DNA of 64,000 nt from JACCZH01 sp963729445 (GTDB lineage Bacteria > Chloroflexota > Chloroflexia > Thermomicrobiales > CFX8), in contig CAVSNU010000003.1 of NCBI GenBank assembly GCA_963729445.1, positions 124,001-188,000 of the forward strand. Direction: 5' to 3'. Of this stretch, positions 36,301 through 45,136 are shown in pieces. The position numbers were made by a program, and so were the translations under genes. Position 1 is the first letter of the stretch. Every line of letters begins with the position of its first letter. The notes beneath the pieces were generated by a model. The model was not told the origin of the DNA. It did no database searches and saw nothing but the letters and a program-made list of their open reading frames with translations.

Positions 36301-37299
36301 TCACGTTTCTTGCTGCCACAGAGAGCTCGGTGGACGGGCCGGGTTGTCGAGCAACATCGCCTCGTCGAGCGCGGCGCTTGCGGCATCTGCGATCGCGACG
36401 GAATCCGATTGCTCTAGGTTGCGCAACGCTCTCAAGGCGTCCGGGCCGCCGATCATCCCCAGCGAGGCAATCGCCGCCATTTGTACTTCAACGTCCTCAT
36501 CGTCAACCAGGTCGAGAATGCGCGGCACTACTCTCTGGCTTCCAAGTGTGCCAATCGCCCGTGCGGCTTCGAAGCGTATCTCCGGCTCATCACTTTGAAA
36601 CTGGGCCATCACCAGATCCGACCAACGTGGATCGGATTGCCTGCCCATGGCGCGAAGGGCGCTCACTTGCGCTTCATGGTGCCCTGATTCCCAGAGATCT
36701 TCGATAGCGTCGATCACCTCCGGGTCCCCGGCGAGGAACGCCGCCGACTCGACGGCGCGGAGCCGAACGGTTGCGGTCTCGTCATCCTCCGCGAGGGAGA
36801 GCAGGACGTTGCGCAACCGGTCGACGGTCGACTCGTCCAGCTTATTCAACTCTGCCTGGAGCGCGAATTGCCCCATCACTTCAACTCCGGACGCTCGGAC
36901 AGCGGCGTCGGGTTCGTCTGGCAGTTGTTCAAGAAGATAATCGAGAAGGCTCGGCAAGGTTGTGTCAGTGAGCCCCTCAAACGCCGCCAGCTTCACGTCG
37001 CTGATGTCGTCTCCCAGCGCAACGACGAGCGCGCGATCGAAGTGGTGCTCGATCTCGGACTCCCGCATGGACACCATGAGCTGCACGAGCTCCAGTCGAA
37101 GAGGAAGCGGAATCTCCGACCAGCGCTCGGCCAACCGCTCCGCGGCAGGCCGGCTCAGGTCAGACAGACCCTCGTAGTCTTCACTGGTGAGATCGTCAGG
37201 CGTTTTGGTTGCGAGCGCGTCGAGGACCGCGTCAATGCTGGCGCGGTCCTCGGTCGCTCGACTACGGCTGGTAGAAAAACGTGTCTTCTTCGTCGCCAT
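36301..37299 (-). CDS. HEAT-repeat protein of unknown function
   Basis: 332 residues from ATG 37299, which has GGAG 9 nt upstream and overlaps the upstream 588-aa gene by 38 nt. After a basic tail (MATKKTRFSTSRSRATED), the protein is built of about six helical HEAT-type repeats (for example DVKLAAFEGLTD, AAVRASGVEVMGQ, ATVRLRAVESAAFL, PEIRFEAARAIGTLG, VEVQMAAIASLGMIG). HEAT arrays bind proteins or tRNA/DNA, but no catalytic motif is visible. It is tied by overlap to the 588-aa protein, suggesting a shared job. Confidence 0.82.
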   Translation of the reverse strand: MATKKTRFSTSRSRATEDRASIDAVLDALATKTPDDLTSEDYEGLSDLSRPAAERLAERWSEIPLPLRLELVQLMVSMRESEIEHHFDRALVVALGDDISDVKLAAFEGLTDTTLPSLLDYLLEQLPDEPDAAVRASGVEVMGQFALQAELNKLDESTVDRLRNVLLSLAEDDETATVRLRAVESAAFLAGDPEVIDAIEDLWESGHHEAQVSALRAMGRQSDPRWSDLVMAQFQSDEPEIRFEAARAIGTLGSQRVVPRILDLVDDEDVEVQMAAIASLGMIGGPDALRALRNLEQSDSVAIADAASAALDEAMLLDNPARPPSSLWQQET

Positions 37300-39028
37300 C
37301 AGCGGAGAACTCCGGATACGTTCCGCCGGTGAGGATGTCACGCAGCAACTCGGCGGAAATAGGCCGTTCGACGTTGGCCGCGGCGAGGATATCGCTAAAC
37401 ATTGCCAGGTAGCGGGGCTCTTCCGAAGTGCCTACATTCTCGCCCACGCGCTCAAATGTCTTGGCCACGACCTGATCTGGCCGGCGTCGGGTGCGCTCGT
37501 CAAGCGGGGTTGCGTCTGCCATCCGCGGGAAGCGGTTCTCGTCGACCAGCATGTCATCTTGCAAGCCGCTATAGAACGTCGTTGGGCGGAAGACGTAGCG
37601 GTTCTTGCGCTCGTCATAGTGGAGCAACCGGCGATCCTGGCCGGAGATTTGAAAGTACTCCAGAATGAAGTGGCTCGGGTCATCGGTTGCCTCGAGGGTT
37701 AACAGGGCGCCCGGAACGAGGTTGGCTTCAAAGAACTGCTCGAGGCCCACGAGGTATCCGCCGCGATTCCCGGTCGGGAATCGTAGCTCCACCACGACCG
37801 TCTCGCCGGTCTGCGGGGACTCCATGGTTAGCCGCGCTGCGCGCTGGTCGGCAAACGCCGGCTTCGGCATGATCGTCGCCATGTCCGCATCGAGCGGCAA
37901 AACCCCGAGCTGATACTCGTAGAAGGTGAGGACGTGTTCGAGAATGCCTTCTTCGAGGTCCTCAGAGGGAGTGCGGTAGTCGAGCAAGAATCGGTAATCC
38001 TGGCCGATCTCGCTGGCCTTGCGCTTCTCTGTACCAATCGCCGGCATGTTGACCGTGGCCCACAGACCTGCAGTGCTTGTACCAAGGTACTCAAAATCGC
38101 GAACTTCGCGCGACAGCCGATAGTTCACCGTAAAGCGCTCGTGCGGGAAATCCGGAGAAGCCGGGTTTACGCCGCGAAGGTCCTGGACGAGCTCAATGTC
38201 ACTCAGCGGCTCCCCATGCTCATCGATGTATTCCTGAGCGCGGCGCAGGTCACCGCGAGAGAGCTTCGCGACCTTACTCTCGTGCATCCAGAGGTCACCC
38301 CAACGCGCAACTTCAGGTTCGTGGCTCAGGCTGTTTCGAACGGCATCGGCGAGCTCGTCATCGGATGCTTCCGAGAGATCGACCGCCTCGTATGTTGGCT
38401 CAATCTCAGGCTCTGCGACATCAGCGTACTCAAGTTGGTCCGCTTCGTCTTGCTCGGCCAGCGCTTCGAGAGCCGCCTCCAAATCCTGGTCGACCTTGGC
38501 TGGGCCGGTGTCCGGCCGTGTGCCGCGGGCCTGGGCTTCTCTGAGAGCTGCGGCAACTGCTGCCTGCCAGGAGTCGGGCGCGAACTGTTGCTCTTCAGCG
38601 TCTTCGGTCACATCATCGCCGGGCGATGCGCCACGGAGAGCAGATCGGCGTGGCTTGGGTGGCTCACGTCGTGGCTCAGGCGTCGCAAATCGCGATCGCA
38701 GCGTGTTCTGGTCAGGCCCTGGCTCGACGACCGTAACTAGTGGGCGACCCACTCTGGTCGTAATGAACAGGATATCCTCACCCCGCTCTTCGCGCGCGAA
38801 GATACCCGCGTTCGCGCTAAGCGCCGCGTCGATCTTCCTGGTCCAGTCCTGACCGGGTTCGGTCGCTGCGAGAAAATCGGCAAGCTGTGCTAACGTGAGC
38901 TGGATCGGTTGGTGGTCCGGGAAAAAGGCGCCGCGAGCGATAAACACCGGAAACAGCCGCTGCGCCAGCTCCTGTTCTGCTTTGCTGCCTGAGAAGGTTG
39001 GCGCCACGCCAGTTTTCTGGGTATCCAT
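37262..39028 (-). CDS. Uncharacterised protein, 588 residues, winged-helix-like N-terminus
   Basis: ATG 39028 (MDTQKTGVAP) is preferred over upstream codons lacking homology-like character. Residues about 10-110 look like a winged-helix unit: a helix-rich opening, WTRKIDAALSANAGIF, then a beta hairpin ILFITTRVGRPL. Next is a Pro/Arg/Glu-rich, acidic linker (about 110-250). The second half is mixed alpha/beta with many aromatic residues (YRFLLDYRTPSEDLEEG, RGGYLVGLEQFFEAN). No signal peptide, no membrane segment and no nucleotide-binding motif are seen. I do not recognise the family. It is flanked by a 35-aa gene and a HEAT-repeat gene on the same strand. Confidence 0.7.
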   Translation of the reverse strand: MDTQKTGVAPTFSGSKAEQELAQRLFPVFIARGAFFPDHQPIQLTLAQLADFLAATEPGQDWTRKIDAALSANAGIFAREERGEDILFITTRVGRPLVTVVEPGPDQNTLRSRFATPEPRREPPKPRRSALRGASPGDDVTEDAEEQQFAPDSWQAAVAAALREAQARGTRPDTGPAKVDQDLEAALEALAEQDEADQLEYADVAEPEIEPTYEAVDLSEASDDELADAVRNSLSHEPEVARWGDLWMHESKVAKLSRGDLRRAQEYIDEHGEPLSDIELVQDLRGVNPASPDFPHERFTVNYRLSREVRDFEYLGTSTAGLWATVNMPAIGTEKRKASEIGQDYRFLLDYRTPSEDLEEGILEHVLTFYEYQLGVLPLDADMATIMPKPAFADQRAARLTMESPQTGETVVVELRFPTGNRGGYLVGLEQFFEANLVPGALLTLEATDDPSHFILEYFQISGQDRRLLHYDERKNRYVFRPTTFYSGLQDDMLVDENRFPRMADATPLDERTRRRPDQVVAKTFERVGENVGTSEEPRYLAMFSDILAAANVERPISAELLRDILTGGTYPEFSADGDEEDTFFYQP

Positions 39029-39122
39029 GAAGCCCACTGTCCTCCAATTGATGAGATACGGTAACGACATACAAGGCACGGGAGACGTGAATCCACGCCC
39101 GAAACGGCGCTAGAGCTACCGG

Positions 39123-39230
39123 TTACTTCTTGAGCGCGTTCACAAGTTCGACGGTTGTCATCGGCGTGCTAGATTCCTCAAGCAGCCGCATAAGCTTCTT
39201 GATCTGATCCTGAGTCAGGCTGAGAGCCAT
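39123..39230 (-). CDS. Small conserved-looking protein, 35 residues
   Basis: Starting at ATG 39230 the product begins MALSLTQDQIKKLMRLLEES and continues with TPMTTVELVNALKK: two amphipathic helices separated by a Pro/Thr turn, basic and free of Cys. GGAG lies 11 nt before the ATG. The frame is open upstream to 39332, but that part has no ribosome site and a different composition. It could be a small helical adaptor or DNA-binding fragment; the function is unknown. Confidence 0.5.
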   Translation of the reverse strand: MALSLTQDQIKKLMRLLEESSTPMTTVELVNALKK

Positions 39231-39288
39231 GTGTGCAAACTCCATCCATACTGCAACATGTAAGTTTACACTAGACTGCGCGGAAATA

Positions 39289-40287
39289 TCAGGAAGTTGC
39301 CGATCGAGACTCAAATGCGAGCGAGATGGCACCGATCACCGCCGCATCGGCCGCTAAATCGCTGCGGGCGACGTTCACCCTTCTGGCCGCAGCCTCGAAG
39401 GCATACTGACGAATCTTAGCGCGGACACCCGCGACAAACGGCGCACCTATCTCCAGCGCATAGCCTCCTAGCACGACCGTGTCCGAGTTGAGCGCGGTGA
39501 TCAGGTTGGCGAGCGCGAGCCCAACCACCTGGACGACCTCGTCAATCACCGCCGTTGCGTCATCGTCATCACCATACGCCGCAAAGATACGCCGCAATGT
39601 GATGCCGGGACTGGCAAGCCAACGCGCGGTCGATGGCGGAGATGTCGTGATGAGCCGTTCGCGCATCCGTCCGATGATTGCCGTTTCTGAGGCGTAGGCT
39701 TCGAGATGACCCGGCTTGCCGCACGAGCAGCGCGGACCGTTGGTGGACACCGCCATATGCCCGAGCTCCCCGGCGGTCATCGTGCTGCCGTGAACCATGC
39801 GGCCATCGACGATGACCGCGCCACCAATGCCTATGCCTAGCTGGAGGTAGATCATGCTGCGCGACCCGCGGCCCGCCCCGTAACGAGATTCGCCGATCGC
39901 CGCAGCGCGTGCGTCGTTCTCGACGATTACCGGGATGCCGAAGCGTTCCTCGATCAGGCCCGCAAGTGGAAAATTGTCAAAGCCAGGAGTACGGTGGGAG
40001 CGAATGATGAGGCCGCGATGCGTGTCGACCGGTCCGCCAAACGCGATCCCTATTCCCGCGATGCGGTCTATCGTCTCATTTCTGCGGGCGAGCAACTGAT
40101 CGATGAGGTGGCAGACGCTGTCAACCGTGGAGAAAGCGTTGTCGGTCTGGTCGATGGCGTGGATCGAATCGATAATCTGGCCCTGATCGTTGCCGATGAC
40201 AGCGCGCAAGCCTCGGCTGCCAATCTCGGCCCCAACAGCCAGGGTCGGCCTTGGAAGATCAGGGGTATTGCCGGTGCTTGTTGTCAT
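39289..40287 (-). CDS. ROK-family sugar kinase or regulator
   Basis: 332 residues of the ROK family (glucokinase/N-acetyl-sugar kinases and related repressors). The catalytic Asp is in VENDARAAAIGE. The ROK signature is GELGHM followed by the zinc motif CSCGKPGHLEAYAS, with His in place of the third Cys as in many glucokinase-like members. The N-terminal phosphate motif, usually DxGGT, reads EIGSRG, which could weaken ATP binding. There is no N-terminal HTH, so it is not a classical NagC repressor. The substrate is unknown. Confidence 0.85.
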   Translation of the reverse strand: MTTSTGNTPDLPRPTLAVGAEIGSRGLRAVIGNDQGQIIDSIHAIDQTDNAFSTVDSVCHLIDQLLARRNETIDRIAGIGIAFGGPVDTHRGLIIRSHRTPGFDNFPLAGLIEERFGIPVIVENDARAAAIGESRYGAGRGSRSMIYLQLGIGIGGAVIVDGRMVHGSTMTAGELGHMAVSTNGPRCSCGKPGHLEAYASETAIIGRMRERLITTSPPSTARWLASPGITLRRIFAAYGDDDDATAVIDEVVQVVGLALANLITALNSDTVVLGGYALEIGAPFVAGVRAKIRQYAFEAAARRVNVARSDLAADAAVIGAISLAFESRSATS

Positions 40288-40405
40288 GTACGTCCTTGCG
40301 TGCGATCCCGCGGTGGGATAATGCTGGACGGATCTGCTTTCGATACATAGAGCATCGAGCAGGGATCGCGATTGTAGCAGTTTTCACAAATGCCCGCGTC
40401 GAACA

Positions 40406-40434
40406 TTGCCCCGATCTGTTCCCCATGTTAAACT
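40406..40434 (+). promoter_or_regulatory. Promoter of tRNA-Asn
   Basis: TTGCCC at 40406-40411, a 17-nt spacer and TAAACT at 40429-40434. Transcription would start about 18 nt before the mature tRNA 5' end. Confidence 0.5.
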
Positions 40435-40458
40435 ATCTATCGGTGAGATTCTGTGCAT

Positions 40459-40534
40459 TCCCCGATAGCTCAATTGGTAGAGCGCCGGACTGTTAATCCG
40501 TAGGTTCCTGGTTCGAGTCCAGGTCGGGGAGCCA
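40459..40534 (+). tRNA. tRNA-Asn (GTT)
   Basis: The cloverleaf reads cleanly: acceptor TCCCCGA (40459-40465) with TCGGGGA (40524-40530), D arm GCTC/GAGC, anticodon stem CCGGA/TCCGT with loop CTGTTAA and anticodon GTT at 40492-40494, and T arm CCTGG-TTCGAGT-CCAGG. The discriminator base is G, and CCA is encoded (40532-40534). Confidence 0.97.
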
Positions 40535-40573
40535 TCTGGCTCATCATGAAGATTCACAGCCCCCCAGAGATAG

Positions 40574-40599
40574 GCTCCCACGCAGCGGGAGCTTTTTTT
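40574..40599 (+). terminator. Intrinsic terminator after tRNA-Asn
   Basis: Stem GCTCCC (40574-40579) with GGGAGC (40587-40592), a 7-nt loop, then seven T. It is 40 nt beyond the tRNA. Confidence 0.85.
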
Positions 40600-40776
40600 A
40601 TGCCCAACGCTCGGTCCCGGGTAGGCGTCGGTCGCGAAGCAGCAAGGACAACCGCACCTCCCAGCGACGGCTGCTTGCCGGGGCCAGGCGAGGTGACGCT
40701 GCGCAACAACGTTGCCGTCCGTGACCGCGTGCTACACTCGCCTCCTGTTGAACAGTAACTGGAGGGGTTCGAGACT

Positions 40777-41778
40777 ATGAGGATCGTTGGTGCCACCGAT
40801 CTCAAGGCGCTTGTGCCGATGGCGGACGCCGTCGAGCTGATGAAGCGAGTGTTTGCCCAGTACAGTCAGGGAGACACGATCAGTCCCATTCGGACACCCG
40901 TCCAGCTACCGGACGGCTCGGGCGTCTCCCTCTATATGCCGGCCTATGTCGGCGCGTCCGAGGGCATGAGCGCGTCGCTGGGCGCCAAAATCGTCTCGGT
41001 TTTCCCGGGTAACAAGGATCGTGGTCTGCCCACGATTAATGCCGTCGTTATCGCGCTCAACCCAAGCACCGGCGAACCGGTCGGGTTGATTGAGGGAGCG
41101 GCCGTCACCGCGCTGCGCACTGGTGCCGTCTCCGGCGCGGCGACTGATCTGATGGCGCGGCCAGACTCGTCCATCCTCACGGTGTTTGGAGCGGGCGCGC
41201 AAGGCGTGACGCAAGCGGCCGCCGTCTGTAGCGTGCGCAACATTACCGAGGTTCGCGTTGTTGACCCATCACCGCAAGCGCGGGCATCATTTGCCGCCCG
41301 GCTGAGCGCCTGGATCGACAACCCTCCGATCATCATCAACGGCTACGAATCCGCCGAGGAGGCGGTCGACGGCACCGACATCATTTGTACGGCAACGACT
41401 TCGATGACACCTGTTTTCGACGATAGCTGGGTCCAGCCCGGCACGCACATCAATGGCGTGGGCGCCTTCACTCCCGAGATGCAGGAGATTCCCGACGCAA
41501 CGGTGGCACGTGCCCGGATCGTCGTGGACGCTGTCGAGGCGATCCTGCACGAAGCCGGAGACATCATTCAGCCACTGCAGCGCGGTGTGATTACTGAGGA
41601 TCGGATCCAGACGGAACTCGGGCATCTCATACTTGGTTCGGCCGTTGGACGGGAGAGCGCCGACCAGGTGACTTTCTTCAAGTCAGTCGGCAACGCGATT
41701 CAAGACATGATTGTCACGTCTGCGGCGCTTGAGGCCGCTGAATCGAGAGGCGTTGGCCAGACCGTCAGCCTCGCTTAA
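40777..41778 (+). CDS. Ornithine cyclodeaminase / mu-crystallin family dehydrogenase
   Basis: 333 residues. The family reduces cyclic imines or deaminates ornithine or related amino acids with NAD(P). LGAKIVSVFPGNKDRGLPT carries the conserved Lys of the active site, and the Rossmann loop is VFGAGAQGVTQ. Other marks are ALRTGAVSGAA and CTATTSMTPVF. The real substrate may be ornithine, alanine, a ketimine or lysine. A GGAGGGG site lies 8 nt before ATG 40777. It overlaps the next gene. Confidence 0.9.
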   Translation: MRIVGATDLKALVPMADAVELMKRVFAQYSQGDTISPIRTPVQLPDGSGVSLYMPAYVGASEGMSASLGAKIVSVFPGNKDRGLPTINAVVIALNPSTGEPVGLIEGAAVTALRTGAVSGAATDLMARPDSSILTVFGAGAQGVTQAAAVCSVRNITEVRVVDPSPQARASFAARLSAWIDNPPIIINGYESAEEAVDGTDIICTATTSMTPVFDDSWVQPGTHINGVGAFTPEMQEIPDATVARARIVVDAVEAILHEAGDIIQPLQRGVITEDRIQTELGHLILGSAVGRESADQVTFFKSVGNAIQDMIVTSAALEAAESRGVGQTVSLA

Positions 41779-42721
41779 CCTCGACGTCCCAGAGCATGGG
41801 ATAGAGCATGAACCTGCCATTCCCAGCCCGCCCTACGGGCTGGCGACTCTGGCAGTGTTGCTCGCCGCGGCGTTATGGAGCTGTATTGGAGTGGCATATC
41901 GCCTGATTCTCGACGGTTACGACGTATCGCCACTCACGATCATTGCGATTCGCACGACGACCGCGGCCGCCGCCGTGATGGGATTTGTCCTGGTCCGACC
42001 TGAACTGAGGTCCCAGCTTGCGCGAGTGCGTTCGCGCCGTGTTGCGGGACCACTCTTGTTCGCGGGAGCGGTCAGTATCGCCGCCTTCAATATCGCGTTG
42101 ATCTATACGTTTGAGTTGGCGGGTGTCGCCGTCGGGACGGTGCTACTCTACTTTGCACCATCGATCGTGGCGCTAGGCTCCTGGATAGCGTTCAAGCATC
42201 ACATCTCAAGGCTCCAGCGGCTGTCACTCCTGGTGTCGTTATGTGGAGTTATTGGGGTTTCGGGAATCATTTCTGGTGGCGAGAGAGTCCAGGCAGCGGG
42301 AGTCGTTCTGGGCATTCTATCCGCTGCCGGATACGCGTCATACAGCCTGATCGGCCAAGTCCTGCTGGCACGGCTCGATGCCCTGGTCGTCGTTGGGCTG
42401 AGCCAGTCTCTGGGCGCGTTGGTTGCCTGGATCGTCACGATCGCTGTCGAGGGGCTTACGTTTCCGGGCTTGCAACCTGTCTTGTGGATCGTCGGGGTCA
42501 CAGGCATTCTGACGACCCTCCTGCCGTCAGTCCTCTACACGTGGGGGTTGTCGAAACTTGGACCACCACGCGCCAGCCTGCTCACCACGATAGAACCGGT
42601 CTTGGCGATCGCTCTGGCGTTCAGCGTGCTCCACGAAACCCTTACTGTGTATCAGCTGGCCGGTGGAGCACTCGTCATCGGGAGCGTTGCCCTGGCGGCG
42701 ACAGAGCGGGTACGAACCTAA
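41756..42721 (+). CDS. EamA/DMT-family membrane transporter
   Basis: About 321 residues with ten hydrophobic helices in two EamA halves (first AVLLAAALWSCIGVAYRLI, second VLGILSAAGYASYSLIGQVLLARL). Members export or import small metabolites such as amino acids. TTG 41756 has GAGAGG just upstream. A TTG at 41711 would overlap the cyclodeaminase gene more deeply, so the start is uncertain. Co-transcription with the cyclodeaminase suggests an amino-acid-like substrate. The stop overlaps that of convergent nuoF. Confidence 0.85.
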   Translation, partial: ARPSASLNLDVPEHGIEHEPAIPSPPYGLATLAVLLAAALWSCIGVAYRLILDGYDVSPLTIIAIRTTTAAAAVMGFVLVRPELRSQLARVRSRRVAGPLLFAGAVSIAAFNIALIYTFELAGVAVGTVLLYFAPSIVALGSWIAFKHHISRLQRLSLLVSLCGVIGVSGIISGGERVQAAGVVLGILSAAGYASYSLIGQVLLARLDALVVVGLSQSLGALVAWIVTIAVEGLTFPGLQPVLWIVGVTGILTTLLPSVLYTWGLSKLGPPRASLLTTIEPVLAIALAFSVLHETLTVYQLAGGALVIGSVALAATERVRT

Positions 42722-44430
42722 TCGCCGCCGGCGTGAACGAGGGCGGGTCCGGGCCTGGACGCCGCAGTCTCCGGCATCATGCGAGCTTCGAAGTCCGCAC
42801 GGAAGTGTTCGATCATGCCCAGCAGCGGAACCGGAGCAACCTGTCCAAGTCCACACAGTGATAAACCGATAACATGGTTCGCGGTTCGCTCGATGAGGGC
42901 GAGGTCGGACATCTTCCCACTCCCGTTAAGGATCCGGTCGACGATCTCAACCAGTGCCGGATTGCCGAGACGACAGGGAGTGCACTTGCTGCAAGACTCG
43001 TAGCGGTTGAACGCCATGAGATACCGCGCGAATTCAACTGCGTCCACGGTCTCGTCAAACACCACGAAACCGCCCGACCCGAGCATCGCGTTGTAGGGTT
43101 TCATCGAATCGAAATCGAGAGCGACGTCTAGCTGGCTTTCAACCAGCGGGCCGGCAGAAACGCCGCCAGTTTGCACGCCCTTAAATGTCATACCCTCGGC
43201 CATACCGCCGTACATGTCGAAGATGACTTCTCGTAGCGACGTGCCCATTTCGATCTCGACCAGCCCAAGCCGGGCGAGTGGGCCCTGCATCGTCACGAGC
43301 TTGGTGCCGGTGCTCTTCTCGGTTCCGATACTCGCGTACCATTCACCGCCGTTGCGGATAATCGAAGGGATCGATGCCATGGTTTCGGTGTTGTTCAGTA
43401 CCGTCGGCCGGCGCCAGAGCCCTTCTTCGACGCTGCGGGGCGGCTTGGTACGCGGCTGACCGCGCTCACCCATGACGGAGTACATCATGGCCGAGCCCTC
43501 ACCACAGATGTAAGCGCCACCGCCTACGCGGGTACGAATCTCAAAATTCAGACCGGTTCCGAGCACGTTTTCGCCAATGAGTCCGTACTCGTAGGCCTGC
43601 GCGACGGCATGCTTGAAGCGCTCTACCGCCAGAATATGCTCGCCGCCTACATAGTTGTAGCCACGTTCAGCGCCAACGCCATAGCAGCCGAGCAAGATGC
43701 CTTCGAGGATCATGTGCGGGTTACTCTCGATGATTCGCCGGTCCTTGTAGACGTTGGGCTCACCCTCGTGAGAGTTGCAGGCGACATACTTCGGCCAGGA
43801 CTGGGTGCGGCGACCGCTCTCCCACTTGATGCCGGCCGGGAAACCTGCCCCGCCCCGTCCACGGACGTTCGAGGTCTTGACCTCTTCGATCACATCTTCA
43901 GGCGTCATGTCGAAGAGCGCTTTTGTCCAGGCGGAGTAACCGCCGTTAGCGATGTATTCCTCGATCGAATAGGGGTCGATGAAGCCGCACTCGCGCAGCA
44001 GGATTCGACGCTGCTTACCAAAATAGGGATCGTCGAAGATTGAGGGGATGTTTCCGAAGGCCGCGTCGGAGATGACTCCGATCGCCGAGGCGTGGTGCGG
44101 CTGACCCTGCTGAATGCCGGCGATGAGCGCGGGTACATCGTCGGATGTAACGTTGGCGTACAGAATTGGCGGATGCGCTGGGCCTGACACCGTGAGGAAC
44201 GGCTCAGCCCAGCACCAACCGCCACAGCCAACCTGACGCAGGGTGATATCCAGCTTGCTGGTTGTAATAGCCAGGCTCAACGCCTGGAATGTGTCTTTCG
44301 CACCCTTGGCGAATGAGCACTCGCTCATGCCGACGCTAATGACCCATTTGCTGCCGTCCATGAGTTGACCGAAATCCTGGGTTGCTTTGGCAGCGAGCTG
44401 GTCAAACTCGGATCTGTTAGTGAGTTTCAT
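42718..44430 (-). CDS. NuoF/HoxF/HndC-like flavin (diaphorase) subunit with altered nucleotide pocket
   Basis: 570 residues. A thioredoxin-like N-domain (1-110) holds only three of the four [2Fe-2S] cysteines (SEC, then GCGGWC). The core domain has the FMN loop RGRGGAGFPAGIKW, and the 4Fe-4S motif is CSKCTPC plus LCGLGQ. Several positions that contact FMN or NADH in complex I NuoF/Nqo1 differ: GEE becomes GEG, KPPF becomes KPPR, NADESEP becomes NSHEGEP. It pairs with the NuoE-like subunit upstream (14-nt overlap). No NuoG, hydrogenase or formate dehydrogenase gene is adjacent, so the electron partner is unknown. Confidence 0.85.
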   Translation of the reverse strand: MKLTNRSEFDQLAAKATQDFGQLMDGSKWVISVGMSECSFAKGAKDTFQALSLAITTSKLDITLRQVGCGGWCWAEPFLTVSGPAHPPILYANVTSDDVPALIAGIQQGQPHHASAIGVISDAAFGNIPSIFDDPYFGKQRRILLRECGFIDPYSIEEYIANGGYSAWTKALFDMTPEDVIEEVKTSNVRGRGGAGFPAGIKWESGRRTQSWPKYVACNSHEGEPNVYKDRRIIESNPHMILEGILLGCYGVGAERGYNYVGGEHILAVERFKHAVAQAYEYGLIGENVLGTGLNFEIRTRVGGGAYICGEGSAMMYSVMGERGQPRTKPPRSVEEGLWRRPTVLNNTETMASIPSIIRNGGEWYASIGTEKSTGTKLVTMQGPLARLGLVEIEMGTSLREVIFDMYGGMAEGMTFKGVQTGGVSAGPLVESQLDVALDFDSMKPYNAMLGSGGFVVFDETVDAVEFARYLMAFNRYESCSKCTPCRLGNPALVEIVDRILNGSGKMSDLALIERTANHVIGLSLCGLGQVAPVPLLGMIEHFRADFEARMMPETAASRPGPALVHAGGD

Positions 44431-44962
44431 TATGATTCTCCACTGGCCCGCGTAGGATCACTTCGGCAATTGCTTCATTAAATTTCTTTACGTCCAGCTT
44501 GCCATAGTAGTCGTGATGGTCGAACTGGACGACCGGCGCGAGGTCACACACGCCCAGACAGCCATTGACAACCTGTACGGTAAGCTCGCCATCTGAAGTG
44601 GTCTCGCCTCCGGTGATTCCGTAGGTGGCCTGGAGCTCGTTGATGAGTCGCTGGCTGCCTCCCACGAAACACGCAGTGCCGTGACAGAGCAGCATGAAAT
44701 GGTTGCCCGGCTGCTCGGTTCGAAAATCGGCATAGAACGTCAACAAACCATAGATGCGGTTCTCGCTGACCCCGAAGTGTTCCGCGACGATTCGCGTCGC
44801 CCAGAGTGGAACCCACCCCAGGATATGCTGAATATCCTGGAGAGAGCCAAGGATCATTTCCTGGGCCTCTTCATGATCGCGTGGCTGGTAATTTTCGCGT
44901 AATAAGGCTCGTACCCGATCGGCGTCAGCCTCGTTGACGGCTACATCTACATCCTGCGCCAA
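44417..44962 (-). CDS. NuoE/HndA-like [2Fe-2S] subunit
   Basis: 181 residues. A four-helix N-domain (GSLQDIQHILGWVP... VAEHFGVSENRIYGLLTFYADF) is followed by a thioredoxin-like [2Fe-2S] domain with the full C-x4-C (CHGTAC) and C-x3-C (CLGVC) ligands. It passes electrons with the NuoF-like subunit. The TTG start at 44962 has GGAGGG about 11 nt upstream. A promoter lies at 45052-45080. It is the first gene of the two-gene diaphorase unit. Confidence 0.9.
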   Translation of the reverse strand: MAQDVDVAVNEADADRVRALLRENYQPRDHEEAQEMILGSLQDIQHILGWVPLWATRIVAEHFGVSENRIYGLLTFYADFRTEQPGNHFMLLCHGTACFVGGSQRLINELQATYGITGGETTSDGELTVQVVNGCLGVCDLAPVVQFDHHDYYGKLDVKKFNEAIAEVILRGPVENHNETH

Positions 44963-45051
44963 GTGTGGTTTTCCCTCCGCTCGGGTGACTCAGTAGGTCG
45001 TGATTCCGCCGGCAACCGGTCTGTGCAAGGAGTCACATTCATCTTCCCCCG

Positions 45052-45080
45052 AGTATAACAAGGGATTTTGGCCTCCACAA
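45052..45080 (-). promoter_or_regulatory. Promoter of the nuoE/nuoF-like pair
   Basis: On the minus strand TTGTGG (45080-45075), a 17-nt spacer and TATACT (45057-45052). The leader to the TTG start is about 85 nt. It lies between the anti-sigma stop and the diaphorase genes, so the pair has its own transcript. Confidence 0.5.
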
Positions 45081-45136
45081 TACTCGATTGAGAGCACGTG
45101 CCGTGTTTTCGATTAGGCCCAATAGTGGGGCGGACG

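Noticed and set aside
40384..40581. Minus-strand frame of 65 codons reading through the tRNA-Asn gene
   Set aside because: It is the antisense of a tRNA, a well-known source of false proteins.
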